From Halichondria panicea (lineage: Eukaryota > Porifera > Demospongiae > Suberitida > Halichondriidae): a stretch of 64,000 bases of DNA. The notes below the pieces were generated by a model. The model did not search any database. It was not told the origin of the DNA and saw only the letters and a list, made by a program, of their open reading frames with translations. The position numbers and the translations under genes were made by a program. Where the stretch lies: assembly GCF_963675165.1 (NCBI RefSeq), contig NC_087386.1, positions 1,786,931-1,850,930 on the forward strand, in the 5' to 3' direction. Shown here piece by piece: positions 44,788 through 57,016 of this stretch; within the stretch, counting starts at the first letter, position 1; every line of letters starts with the position of its first letter.

Positions 44788-46609
44788 ATGATTCTATTTC
44801 TAACTGCTCTGCTCATCAGTGGCTATTGTGATGCTCTCACTTGTAATCAAACAGGTGAGCTTAATTAAGCAGACATCTGAAGACTTATTATTTTTAATTC
44901 AATGTTGTATTATCCAACCGATTAGCCATTCCTACACTGTATCGAGGTCTGTGGTTAGATGGTGATCCAATTACATACAACGATGTTCTGATCACCTATC
45001 CATCAAATTGTACATGGAGGAGCATTCTTGAAAGATTCATTGTCTGTGATTACAGTGTTGTACTGGGTGACGGAGCAATCATTCCATCTCCTCCTGATCT
45101 CAATAGTGCAAGTTATTTCACACATTTCATTGCTGCTTGGAACAGAGACTCATTGAATAGTTTTATTGATTTTGACCCCACTACAGCAACGGCTGGGATT
45201 ACTGCTATAGAGCTCAGTTTCTTGAACAGTCCTGCCAGTGGAATCAGTTTGCCAGAACCTAGACTATCTGTAGTTGAATATAACCCAAACCTTAGTGTTC
45301 GAAACGAAACAAATATTATAACCTGGGTATTTGATAATCAAGATCTGACTCGAATAGACAACCAAATCAGAACTATTAGGATTCGGCCACTCACACCACT
45401 TAGTGCTGCGAACCTCAGAATTAGGTTTCAATTCACAGCGTTTCATGATTTTGATTGGATCTTTCTGAGTGAAATAAGATTTTGCACACAGCCTCTACCT
45501 CCTTTTCAACTTATTAACGCTGTCATACTTCGAACACCATCATCGATTATTGTTTAGCCAAATGCAGGCGACCTGAGAAGAGGATCAACAGAGTTAGTGT
45601 GTGCTATTTCGGGTGAAGGATCGTACGTATGGCAGTGGAGGAGAGACAATGCTATCATAATGATGGAAAATGGTGAGTACTACAGAATCACCATTGGAGA
45701 CGGAAGCAGAACAACTAAACTGATGATTAACAATCTGGAATTTAGCGATGCTGCTAATTATGAATGCATAGCAAAAACAACACACCATGTGGATTTAATG
45801 AACTCAACAGTGTATTTAGTGGAATTTCCAGGTACCTAAATTACTTGATACAAATTGCCATTCTACACCCTGCATGTACTCGTGTACATATTCACCTATT
45901 AAATGTATATTGCTGTCCTTCCTTTCTAGAACATGTCGTTTCCACATCTGGTGTGTGTGGGTATCTACAGACTGGAGAGGTTACCCTGACCTGTGAGCTC
46001 CATGGTTACCAGTCATCACTCTCTCCTCCTGTGTGGCTGGACTTGGGTGGCAGTGAAATAACCGCATCTACAAAATACACCATCACTTCTGGTGAAGGAG
46101 GGAACACCATCGTTTTTGAGAATGGCACTGCTATCCCTAGTGTGATTGTCAGGCTTAGAATTCGAGATCTATCGTTAGCCGATGGAGGGAACTACACGTG
46201 TCGTGGTGTCGGAGGAGGAGAGAGTGTCACTCAACTTGTGATTGCAGAAGGGACAGGCCCTCCCACTACTGCACTACCTGTGACTACTCAGGGCACGTTA
46301 GCACCTAATAATGTTTTGCTACCAACAGTACATGGATTAGTGTCCATAGTAACTATCCTAGTGATTGCATTACTTCTCCTCCTTGTCTTCATCGTTTACC
46401 TACTGAGGAAGAAGATCAACAAGATAATAAACTCCTTAATACGTTCGACTGAAGCTGTACAAGTACCTAATTCTCTCTCCATACAAGAAAGGGAAGACAC
46501 CTCAATTTCTGTGCAAGACGCGACATATGAAGAGATTGCCGAAAGAAGCAACATGTTATTGACAAAGAACGAAGCCTACGTGTGTGTGTCGACTCCTTTA
46601 GAAAAATAG
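44788..46609 (+). pseudogene. g20: type A receptor with one in-frame stop
   Basis: Exons 44788-44854, 44926-45831 and 45930-46609. The single lesion is TAG at 45555-45557 (CAG in g4 and others), again in the linker just before Ig1. The N-domain is complete (AIPTLYRGLW start, one extra alanine in HFIAAWNRD). Ig1 has a WRR core (WQWRRDNAIIMMENGEYY), and Ig2 carries CRGVGGGESV. The type A stalk (TTALPVTTQGT), helix and tail (ATYEEIAERSN) are open. From about 45382 on it matches g4 closely, down to flanking sequence, so it shows what g4 looked like before its fusion with g3. Confidence 0.75.
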
Positions 46610-47296
46610 ACAACCAAAAAAATTAAACTTTTACTGAGCAGCCTTTAACATTATCCTGGACTAATTTGTCACAATGTCTGTATTTACTATTGTTTGTGGA
46701 TTTGTTATCCATTTACCCTATATACTCTGACACATATATTATGTGGTTCCATTTGAGTTGCTTTGAAATGTCTATATAATAAACCACCTGTTCCTGGGAA
46801 ACCCACATGCAATAGCGACGAAGCCGTCCAAACAGCCAGTTCTACCCTGTGGAGTTTAAGCCCAATGTCAAACCAAAGCCTAAGCCTCAAAATATGTAAT
46901 TTGCTTGGTATGTCATAATAACATTGTGTTGAAGTCATGCAGTAGCTATAATACGTATTTTTTGTGAGTATTAAAGAGAATTGAGCAACAGAGAGTTGAT
47001 TCATGAACACCGTATATCAAACATTGACATTATCTGTATAAAGTTGTCAAATTATTACTGCAGATTATGCAAACTAGCTATATTATATACCTCAGTACAC
47101 TGTGACGATGTGCAAATCATTTCAATTTGTCAATTCATGGATGTGTTTGATTGAACCCATTCTTATATGCATACCACATATTTACTTTCTATAATTCCAC
47201 TCTTAAAAACATATCTATTTCCGCCTATAATTTTATACATGTAGTCTACTCATAATTTAAAATCGGTTGGACTAACAGGCTCTTAACTGAACAATC
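46610..47296 (+). promoter_or_regulatory. Intergenic g20-g21
   Basis: AATAAA at 46778-46783, the conserved block with an ACATGCAATAGC variant, TTGATTCATGAAC near 46997, and the leader. Near-identical to the g4-g5 and g23-g24 intervals. Confidence 0.45.
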
Positions 47297-49176
47297 ATGA
47301 TTCTATTTCTAACTGCTCTGCTCATCAGTGGCTATTGTGATACTCTCACTTGTAATCAAACAGGTATATAAGTTTAAGTAGCATCGAATTATTTTAATGT
47401 TGTATTCCAATCGATTAGTCCTTCCTACACTGTATCGCGGTCTGTGGTTTGATGGTGATCCAATTACATACAACGATATTCTGATCACCTATCCATCATT
47501 TTGTACACTGCCAAACTTTCTTGTTAGATTCAGTGTTTGTGAATACAGTGTTGCACTGGGTGACGGAGCAATCATTCCATCTCCTCCTGATCTCAATAGT
47601 TTAGATTATGTCAGAAATTTCATTGCTTGGAACAGAGACACATTGAATAGTTTTATTGACTTTGACCTCACTACAGCAATGGCTGGGATTACTGCTATAG
47701 AGCTCAGTTTCTTGAACAGTCCTGCCAACAGAATCAGTTTGCCAGAACCTAGACTATCTGTAGTTGAATATGCCCCAGGCTATAGAGATCGAAACGAAAT
47801 AAGTATCACAACCTGGATATTTGACAATCAAGATCTGGCTCAGACAGACAACCAAATCAGAACTATTAGCATTCGGCCATTCCCATCACTTAGTGCTGCG
47901 AACCTCAGAATTAGGTTTCAATTCACAGTGTTTCATGATTTTGATTGGGTCTTTCTGAGTGAAATACGATTTTGCACACAGCCTCAACGTCCTTTTCAGG
48001 CTATAATCTTTCAAACACCATCATCAATTATTGTTCATCCAAGTGCAGACGACCTGAGAAGAGGATCAACAGAGTTAGTGTGCATTGTTTCCAGTGAAGG
48101 ATCGTACGTATGGCAGTGGAAGAGAGACAATGGTATCATATTAATGGAAAATAATGGGGACTACAATATCACCATTGGAGATGGAAGCAGAACAACTAAG
48201 TTGACGATTAACAATCTGGACTTTAGTGATGCTGCTAATTATGAATGCATAGCAACAACAACACAGGATGTGGATTTAAGGAACTCAACAGCGTATTTAG
48301 TGGAGTTTCCAGGTACCTAAATTACTTAATACATGACTAATTAACTTGCTCTTCCTTCCATTCTAGAGCGTGTCATTACTACACCTTATGTCAGTAGATA
48401 TCTACAGACTGGAGAGGTTACCCTGACCTGTGAGCTCCATGGTTACCAGTCATCACTCTCTCCCCCTGTGTGGCTAAACACAAATGGCAGTGAAACAAAT
48501 GACTCTACCAAATACACTGTATCTGTGTATGAAGGAAACAACACAATAATTCTACAAAATGGCACTGTCTTCCCTAGTATTATTTTGGACATCACAATTC
48601 ACAACCTTTCATTAGCTGATGGAGGTACCTACACGTGTCGTGGTGTCAGAGGAGAGAGTGTCACTCAACTCACAATATTAGAAGGGACTGATCCAAACAT
48701 GTTATCGCAAACATGCATTTCTACGTCTATAGAGGGTGAGTAAACTGTGACTGAGTTTACTTTCATTATACATTTTATATGCCTATTATCAGAAACAATT
48801 ATAACTTGGTTTTGTATTTATTACTGCAGGTATCACTCCCACTCCATCCCCTGGCAACGAAACTACCACTCGTGTCCCTGTAATGGACGAAGCTATTGTC
48901 ATCATAGCAGCTGCAGTAGGGAGTGTTATTATAGTACTCACAATACTTATCCTCATAATCTTCATCGTTTATCTACTGAGGAAGATCAACAAGATGAAAA
49001 TATGTTTGACTGAAGCTGTACAAGTACCTAATTCTCTCTCCATACAAGAAAGGGAAGACACCTCAATTTCTGTGCAGGATGTGATATATGAAGAGATTGC
49101 CGAAAGACACGACATGTTATTGACAAATAACGAAGCCTACGTGTGTGTGTCAACTCCTCTAGAAAATAGAAATTAG
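47297..49176 (+). CDS. g21: intact type B two-Ig membrane receptor
   Basis: Exons 47297-47363, 47419-48312, 48367-48735 and 48830-49176 join to 558 residues. The N-domain is distinctive: LWFDGDP, YPSFCTLPNFLVRFSVCEYS, and SLDYVRNFIAWNRDT, so variation lies around the SNC-VCD cysteine pair. Ig1 has a long C'-D region (GIILMENNGDYNITIGDGS). Ig2 carries AKYTVSVYEGNN-like changes (TKYTVSVYEG). Exon 4 encodes TPTPSPGNETTTRVP, the helix IVIIAAAVGSVIIVLTILIL and a tail with DVIYEEIAERHD and EAYVCV, ending LENRN. The 3' end resembles g10. No lesion is visible in any exon or splice site. Confidence 0.88.
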
Positions 49177-49801
49177 AAATTAACATTTCTGAGCAGACCT
49201 TTAACACTATCCTGTGTTTGCATACCATTTACCTGATACTTTATCTGTAAAAACATTTTGTGTGTTACGTGTGTACAATAGTAATTCCATTTGAGAAGCA
49301 ATCTGAGAACGCTGTTTTAAATCACCTGTTCCTGGGAAACCCACAATAGCGACGAAGACGTCCAAACAGCGAGTTAGACCCCCTGTGAAGATTAAGCCCA
49401 ATGTCAAACGAAAGCCTATAAAGTCGAAATATCTAAATATATTATAGTGGACATGCATGTTCCATTGAGATCTTGTGGTATAGTATGTCTAAGATTAATT
49501 TTTAGCGATATTAAATTGAGCAACAGATAGTTGACTCATGAACACTGGTGTTTGTGATTGTTTATCAAACAGTGACGTTGTTTGTGTAAACTTGTCACTG
49601 TAGTGTGGGAAATTATTTAAACCATATCATAATTACTCAGTATTACCTCAGTACATCAGTTGTTGACGTCCCTATTATGTGCAGATCATTCACTTTTTAT
49701 CAATTCATGCGTAATCCTTCCACTGTATAATTTGTTCCACTTAACTCTTGTACACAATTATTCATATATAGCTAAAGTTACTACCTCTTGCTGAGCAAAT
49801 C
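49177..49801 (+). promoter_or_regulatory. Intergenic g21-g22
   Basis: The conserved 3' block is present, but its AATAAA is reduced to TTTAAATCACC (near 49317). TGACTCA at 49532-49538 and TGACGTCC at 49664-49671 precede g22. The leader just before the ATG is shortened (CTACCTCTTGCTGAGCAAAT). Confidence 0.5.
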
Positions 49802-51549
49802 ATGATTCTATTTCTAACTGCTCTGCTTATCAGTGGCTATTGTGATGCTCTCACTTGTAATCAAACAGGTGAGCTTAAGCAGACATTTGAAGACTTATTT
49901 TCATATATGTATTCCACCAATTAGCCCTTCCTACTCTGTATCGAGGTCTGTGGTTAGATGGTGATCCAATTACATACAACGATGTTCTGATCACCTATCC
50001 ATCAAATTGTACAAAGAATATTCTTGCTAGCACTGTCTGTGATCACAGTGTTGTACTGGGTGACGGAGCAATCATTCCATCTCCTCCTGATCTCAATAGT
50101 GCAAGTTATTTCAGACATTTCATTGCTTGGAACAGAGACTCATTGAATAGTTTTATTGACTTTGACCTCACTGCAGCAACGGCTGGGATTACTGCTATAG
50201 AACTCAGTTTCTTGAACAATCCTGCCAGTGGAATCAGTTTGCCAGAACCTAGACTATCTGTAGTTGAATATACCCGAGGCCTGAGAGATCGAAGTGAAGT
50301 AAGTATAACAACCTGGATATTTGATAATCAAGATCTGGCTCAGACAGACAACCAAATCAGAACTATTAGCATTCGGCCATTCCCACCACTTAGTGCTGTG
50401 AACCTCAGAATTAGGTTTCAATTCACAGCGTTTCATGATTTTCATTGGGTCTTTCTGAGTGAAGTACGATTTTGCACACAGCCTCAACCTCCTTTTCAAC
50501 TTATTAACGCTGTCATCCTTCAAATACCATCATCAATTGTTGTTCAGCCAAGTGCAAGCAATCTGAGAAGAAGATCAACAGATTTAGTGTGCACTGTTTC
50601 CAGTGAAGGATCGTACGTATGGCAGTGGAAGAGAGACAATGGTATCATATTAATGGAAAATAATGGGGACTACAGAATCACCATTGGAGACGGAAGCAGA
50701 ACAACTAAGTTGTTGATTAACAATCTGGACTTTAGTGATGCTGCTAATTATGAATGCATAGCAACAACAACACAGGATGTGGATTTAAGGAACTCAACAG
50801 TGTATTTAGTGGAGTTCCCAGGTACGTAAATTACTTAATACATGACTAATTAACTTGCTGTTCCTTCCATTCTAGAGCGTGTCATTACTGCACCTGATGT
50901 CAGTGAGTATCTACAGACTGGAGAGGTTACCCTGACCTGTGAGCTCCATGGTTACCAGTCATCACTCTCTCCTCCTGTGTGGCTAGACTTGGGTGGCAGT
51001 GAAATAAATACCACTACCAAATACACTGTGTCTGTGTGTGAAGGAAACAACACCATAATTCTACAGAATGGCACTGTTGTCCCTAGTATCATTTTGGACA
51101 TCACCATTCACAATCTTTCATCAGCTGATGGAGGAGGTACCTACACGTGTCGTGGTGTCAGAGGAGAGAGTGTCACTCAACTCACAATAGTGGAGGGTAC
51201 AGCCCCTCCCACTGCACCACCTCCTCCAACCACACTCCATTTGACTACTCGTTCAACGCAGCCTACGTTAGCACCTAATAACCAGTTGCCTCCTGTACAT
51301 ATTTTAGTATCCGTAGTAACCATCCTAGTCATTGCATTGCTTCTCTTCATTGTCTTTATCGTTTGCCTTTTGAGGAAGATAAGGAAAAAGAAATCGTTTT
51401 TGACTGAAGCTGTAAAAGTACCTAATCTACTCTCCGTAAAAGAAAAGTGTTCAATTTCTGTGCAGGATGTGATATATGAAGAGATAGCTGAAAGAAGCGT
51501 CATGTCATTGACAAAGAACGAGGCCTACGTGTGTGTGTCGACTCTTTAA
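49802..51549 (+). CDS. g22: intact type C two-Ig membrane receptor
   Basis: Exons 49802-49868, 49925-50821 and 50876-51549 join to 545 residues. The N-domain is of the LPTLYRGLW class with a shortened cysteine loop (SNCTKNILASTVCDHS). Ig1 has GIILMENNGDYRIT and a long linker (SNLRRRSTDLVCT). Ig2 has the extra glycine of g19 (ADGGGTYTC). The type C stalk (TAPPTAPPPPTTLHL) is followed by the helix, KIRKKKSFLTEAVK, YEEI and YVCV; the C-terminus stops at STL, lacking the RQPKSY seen in g13 and g17. The donor of intron 2 is GTACGTAAA. Exon 3 and flank are nearly identical to g19, but this copy has CAA where g19 has its stop region. Confidence 0.88.
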
Positions 51550-52073
51550 AAAAAATAGAAAACCCGAAAGTTATTAACATTATTCTGGACTAATTTGTCA
51601 ATGTCTGTGTTAATAATTATGTAACCATTGTTTGTGAATTAGTTTTGTGCAAATCCATTTACCCTAATACTTTAATTTATCTATATAGCTGTAAACTAGC
51701 CTCCTTCTCAGGCGTCTTTTTGAGTAGAGGAAGTGGTCACGAGGACAAGGCCAGCTGTAAACATATAATGCGTGCATGTGTGTGTGCAATAGTCTGTGTT
51801 TTAATAATTAAGGAAGAGAATTGAGCAACAGAGAGTTGACTGTATATCAAACATTGTCAAATTAGTGCTGCAGACTAGCTATATACAGTACACTGACCTG
51901 CCTATGTGCAAATCATTTCAATATTTGTCATTTAATTGAACCCATTCTCATGCAACTTATTTGCTTTCTAATTCCACTCTTAAAACATCTCTATATCTGC
52001 CTACTTATATATAATCATGTACTTATAATTTAAAGTTGGACTAACAGGCTCTCGTCTCTATAACTGAACAATC
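51550..52073 (+). promoter_or_regulatory. Intergenic g22-g23
   Basis: Type C flank with the direct-repeat insert 51687-51762, a short GT run, GAGAGTTGACTGTATATC near 51832 and the g23 leader. No AATAAA block. Confidence 0.45.
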
Positions 52074-53913
52074 ATGATTCTATTTCTAACTGCTCTGCTC
52101 ATCAGTGGCTATTGTGATGCTCTCACTTGTAATCAAACAGGTGAGCTTAAGCAGACATCTGAAGACTTAATTCAATGTTGTATTATCCAACTGATTAGCC
52201 ATTCCTACACTGTATCACGGTCTGTGGTTAGATGGTGATCCAATTACATACAACGATGTTCTGATCACCTATCCATCAAATTGTACATGGAGGAGCATTC
52301 TTGAAAGATTCATTGTCTGTGATTACAGTGTTGTACTTGGTGACGGAGCAATCATTCCATCTCCTCCTGATCTCAATAGTGCAAGTTATTTCACACATTT
52401 CATTGCTTGGAACAGAGACTCATTGAATAGTTTTATTGATTTTGACCTCACTACAGCAACGGCTGGGATTACTGCTATAGAGCTCAGTTTGTTGAACAGT
52501 CCAGTCAACGGAATCAGTTTGCCAGAACCTAGACTATCTGTAGTTGAATATAACCCAAACCTTAGTGTTCGAAACGAAACAAATATTATAACCTGGATAT
52601 TTGATAATCAAGATCTGACTCGAATAGACAACCAAATCAGAACTATTAGCATTCAGCCACTCACACCACTTAGTGCTGCAAACCTCAGAATTAGGTTCCA
52701 ATTCACAGTGTTTCATGATTTTGATTGGGTCTTTCTGGGTGAAATAAGATTTTGCACACAGCCTCAACCTCCTTTTCAACTTATTAACGCTGTCATACTT
52801 TGAACACCATCATCAATTATTGTTCAACCAAATGCAGGCGACCTGAGAAGAGAATCAACAGAGTTAGTGTGTACTATTTTGGGTGAAGGATCGTACGTAT
52901 GGCAGTGGAGGAGAGACAATGCTATCATACTGATGGAAAATGGTGAGTACTACAGAATCACCATTGGAGACGGAAGCAGAACAACTAAGTTGACGATTAA
53001 CAATCTGGACTTTAGTGATGCTGCTAATTATGAATGCATAGCAACAATAACACAGGATGTGGATTTAATGAACTCAACAGTGTATTTAGTGGAATTTCCA
53101 GGTACCTAAATTACTTAATACAAATTGCCATTCTACACCCTGCATGTACTCGTGTACATATTCACCTATTAAATGTATATTGCTGTCCTTCCTTTCTAGA
53201 ACATGTCGTTTCCACATCTGGTGTGTGTGGGTATCTACAGACTGGAGAGGTTACCCTGACCTGTGAGCTCCATGGTTACCAGTCATCACTCTTTCCTCCT
53301 GTGTGGCTGGACTTGGGTGGCAGTGAAATAACCGCATGTACAAAATACACCATCACTTCTGGTGAAGGAGGGAACACCATCGTTTTTGAGAATGGCACTG
53401 CTATCCCTAGTGTGATTGTCAGGCTTAGAATTCGAGATCTATCGTTAGCCGATGGAGGGAACTACACGTGTCGTGGTGTCGGAGGAGGAGAGAGTGTCAC
53501 TCAACTTGTGATTACAGAAGGGACAGCCTCTCCCACTACACCAACCCCTCCCACTACTGCACTACCTGTGACTACTCAGCACACGTTAGCACCTAGTAAT
53601 GTTTTGCTACCAACAGTACATGGATTAGTATCCATAGTAACTCTCCTAGTGATTGCATTACTTCTCCTTATTGTATTCATCGTTTTACCTACTGAGGAAG
53701 AAGATCAACAAGATAATACATTCCTTAATACGCTCGACTGAAGCTGCACAAGTACCTAATTCTCTCTCCATACAAGAAAGGGAAGACACCTCAATTTCTG
53801 TGCAGGATGTGACATATGAAGAGATTGCCGAAAGAAGCAACATGTTATTGACAAAGAACGAAGCCTACGTGTGTGTGTCGACTCCTAGGAAAATAGACAA
53901 TCAAAAAAATTAA
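52074..53913 (+). pseudogene. g23: type A receptor with a stop and a tail frameshift
   Basis: Exons are 52074-52140, 52199-53101 and 53200-53913. TGA at 52801-52803 replaces CGA in the linker between the N-domain and Ig1 (NAVIL then stop); Ig1 and Ig2 are open after it. One extra T near 53684 (CGTTTTACC for CGTTTACC) shifts the frame at the inner end of the membrane helix, so the tail would read LPTEEEDQQDNTFLNTLD and stop at 53741, without YEEI or YVCV. In the original frame the tail is still recognisable to about 53890, and its end is altered by a two-base loss (TCCTAGGAAAATAG). Upstream it resembles g20; downstream it resembles g4. Confidence 0.8.
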
Positions 53914-54607
53914 ACTTTTACTGAGCAGCCTTTAACATTATCCTGGACTAATTTGTCACAATGTTTGTATGTACTATTGTTTGTGCATTTGTGCATAATT
54001 ATCCATTTACCCTATATACTCTGACACATATATGTGGTTCCATTTGAGTTGCTTTGAAATGTCTATATAATAAACCACCTGTTCCTGGGAAACCCACATG
54101 CAATAGCGACGAAGCCGTCCAAATAGCCAGTTCTACCCTGTGGAGTTTAAGCCCAACGTCAAACCAAAGCCTAAGCCTCAAAATATGTAATTTGCTTGGC
54201 ATGTCATAATAACATTGTGTTGAAGTCATACAGTAGCTATAATACGTACTGTATGTAATTTTTTGTGAGTATTAAAGAGAATTGAGCAACAGAGAGTTGA
54301 TTCATGAACACCGTATATCAAACATTGACATTATCTGTATAAAGTTGTCAAATTATTAATTACTGCACATTATGCAAACTAGCTATAATATATACCTCAG
54401 TACGTATACACTGTGACGATGTGCAAATCATTTCAATTTGTCAATTCATGGATGTGTTTGATTGAACCCATTCTCATATGCATACCACATATTTACTTTC
54501 TATAATTCCACTCTTAAAAACATCTCTATTTCCGCCTATAATTTTATACATGTAGTCTACTCATAATTTAAAATCGGTTGGACTAACAGGCTCTTAACTG
54601 AACAATC
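53914..54607 (+). promoter_or_regulatory. Intergenic g23-g24
   Basis: AATAAA at 54069-54074 and the conserved block with the ACATGCAATAGC variant. TTGATTCATGAACACC lies near 54298. The leader GGTTGGACTAACAGGCTCTT precedes g24. Closely matches g4-g5 and g20-g21. Confidence 0.45.
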
Positions 54608-56350
54608 ATGATTCTATTTCTAACTGCTCTGCTCATCAGTGACTATTGTGATGCTCTCACTTGTACTCAAACAGGTATATAAGTTTAAGTAGCATCGAAT
54701 TATTTTAATGTTGTATTCCAACCGATTAGTCCTTCCTACACTGTATCGCGGTCTGTGGTTAGATGGTGATCCAATTACATACAACGATATTCTGATCACC
54801 TATCCATCAAATTGTACACGGCCAAATGTTCTTGTTAGATTCAGTGTTTGTGAATACAGTGTCGCACTGGGTGACGGAGCAATCATTCCATCTCCTCCTG
54901 ATCTCAATAGTTTAGGTTATGTCAGACATTTCATTGCTTGGAACAGAGACTCATTGAATAGTTTTATTGATTTTGACCTCACTAAAGCAACGGCTGGAAT
55001 TACTGCTATAGAGCTGAGTTTCTTGAACAGTCCTGCCAACAGAATCAGTTTGCCAGAACCTAGACTATTTGTTATTGAATATGCCCCAGGCTATAAAGAT
55101 CGAAACGAAAAAAGTATCACAACCAGGATATTTGATAATCAAGATCTGACTCAGACAGACAACCAAATCAGAACTATTAGCATTCGGCCATTCACACCAC
55201 TTAGTGCTGCGAACCTCAGAATTAGGTTTCCAATTCACAGTGCTTCATGATTTTGATTGGGTCTTTCTGAGTGAAATACGGTTTTGCACACAGCCTCAAC
55301 CTCCTTTTCAACTTATTAAGGCTGTCATCCTTCAAACACCATCATCTATTATTGTTCAGCCAAGCGCAGACGATTTGAGAAGAGGATCAACAGAGTTAGT
55401 GTGCACTATTTCCAGTGAAGGATCGTACGTATGGCAGTGGAAGAGCGATAAAAATACAATAGAAATAGAAAAGAAAGGCCACTACACAGTCACCATTGGA
55501 GACGGAAGTAGAACTACTAAGTTGAGGATAAACAAACTGGACTTCAGTAATGCTGCTAATTATGAATGCATAGCAACAACAACACAGGATGTGGGTTTAA
55601 AGAACTCAACAACGTATTTAGTGGAGTTTCCAGGTACGTAAGTATCATACTCACATACTCACCTATTACTGTCCATCCTTTCTAGAGCATGTCGTTTCCA
55701 CATCTGGTGTGTGTGGATATCGACACACAGAAGAGGTTACCTTGACCTGTGAGCTCCATGGTTACCAGTCATCACTCTCTCTTCCTGTGTGGCTAAACAC
55801 AAATGGCAGTGAAATAACCACCACTACAAAATACACTATCACTTCTGGTGAAGGGTTGAACGTAATTGTCTCTGAGAATGGAATTACTAACCCGAGTGTG
55901 ATTGTCATGCTTAGAATTCGAGATCTATCGTTAGCTGATGGAGGTACCTACACGTGTCGTGGTGTCAGAGGAGGGAAGGGTGTCACTCACCTTGCCATTT
56001 TAGAAGGAATAGCCCCTCCCAGTACACCACCTTTGACCTCGTTAGCACCCAGTAATGTTTTGCTACCAACAGTGCATGGATTAGTATCCATAGTAACTCT
56101 CCTAGTGATTGCATTACTTCTCCTCATTATCTTCATCGTTTACCTACTGAGGAAGATCAACAAAACAAAGAATTCCTTAATACGCTCGACTGAAGCTTTA
56201 CAAGTACCTAATTCTCTCTCCATACAAGAAAGGGAAGACACCTCAATTTCTGTGCAGGATGTACTATATGAAGAGATTTCCGAAAGACGCGTCGTGTCAT
56301 TGACAAAGAATGAAGCCTATGTGTGTGTGTCGACTCCTCTAGAAAAATAG
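54608..56350 (+). pseudogene. g24: type A receptor with one N-domain frameshift
   Basis: Exons are 54608-54674 (signal peptide with ISDYC for ISGYC), 54730-55633 and 55686-56350. One extra T near 55228 (AGGTTTCCAATTC for AGGTTCCAATTC) shifts the frame within the last strand of the N-domain, ending at a TGA near 55250. From there the correct frame continues open through the FHDFDW-type motif (LHDFDW), RFC, Ig1 (WKSDKNTIEIEKKGHYTVT), Ig2, stalk (PPSTPPLTSLAPS), helix and tail. Exon 3 and the 3' flank are nearly identical to g1. A single one-base change in a T run could also be a sequencing error, in which case the gene is intact. Confidence 0.72.
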
Positions 56351-57016
56351 ACAACCAAAAATTACCTTTTTTTACTTCGTCAATGTGTCTGTGTTTACTA
56401 TAGTTTGCATTTATGCAAATCCATTTACCCTTAGACTTTATAGCTGTAAACACCCTGTGTGTTACGTTGTGTGTGTGTATGCACGTACAATGGTATTTTC
56501 ATTTGAGTTGCTTACAGAAATTCTAGAATGCTGTTAAATAAACCATCTGTTCCTGGGAAACCCACAATAGCGACGAAGACGTCCAAATAGCCAGTTATAT
56601 TCCCCTGTAAGGAGACCCCCTGTGCATGGAAATTAAGCCCAATGTCATCCCAAAGCCTTTCCTTGCCTTGAAATATAAGTTGCTTGGTATAGCAAACACT
56701 TGTTACTCCTTTGAGGTAATGTGATATGTAGTAGCTAAGTATTTTTGGAAGTTTCAAGAAGAGATCTGATTCATGTACACTGATATTTGTTTTTAGTTGA
56801 CGTTATCAGTATTTATAGCTCAGTACACGTTGACATCCCATGTGCAGGTCATTCGATTGTCATTTGTGACTCCATTATCATTATTTCTATTACACATGTC
56901 CCATATTTGCTTATCTAATGTTAGTTCCACCTCATTCTATACCCGCCTCTTCTATGTACATGTACATAGCTAATTCGCAAAAGTTAGACTAACAAACTAT
57001 TGTCTCTTGAACAATC
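56351..57016 (+). promoter_or_regulatory. Intergenic g24-g25
   Basis: AATAAA at 56537-56542 with the conserved block. TTGACGTTATC near 56800 and TTGACATCCCATGTG near 56830 replace the TGACGTCC site. Nearly the same as g1-g2. Confidence 0.45.
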
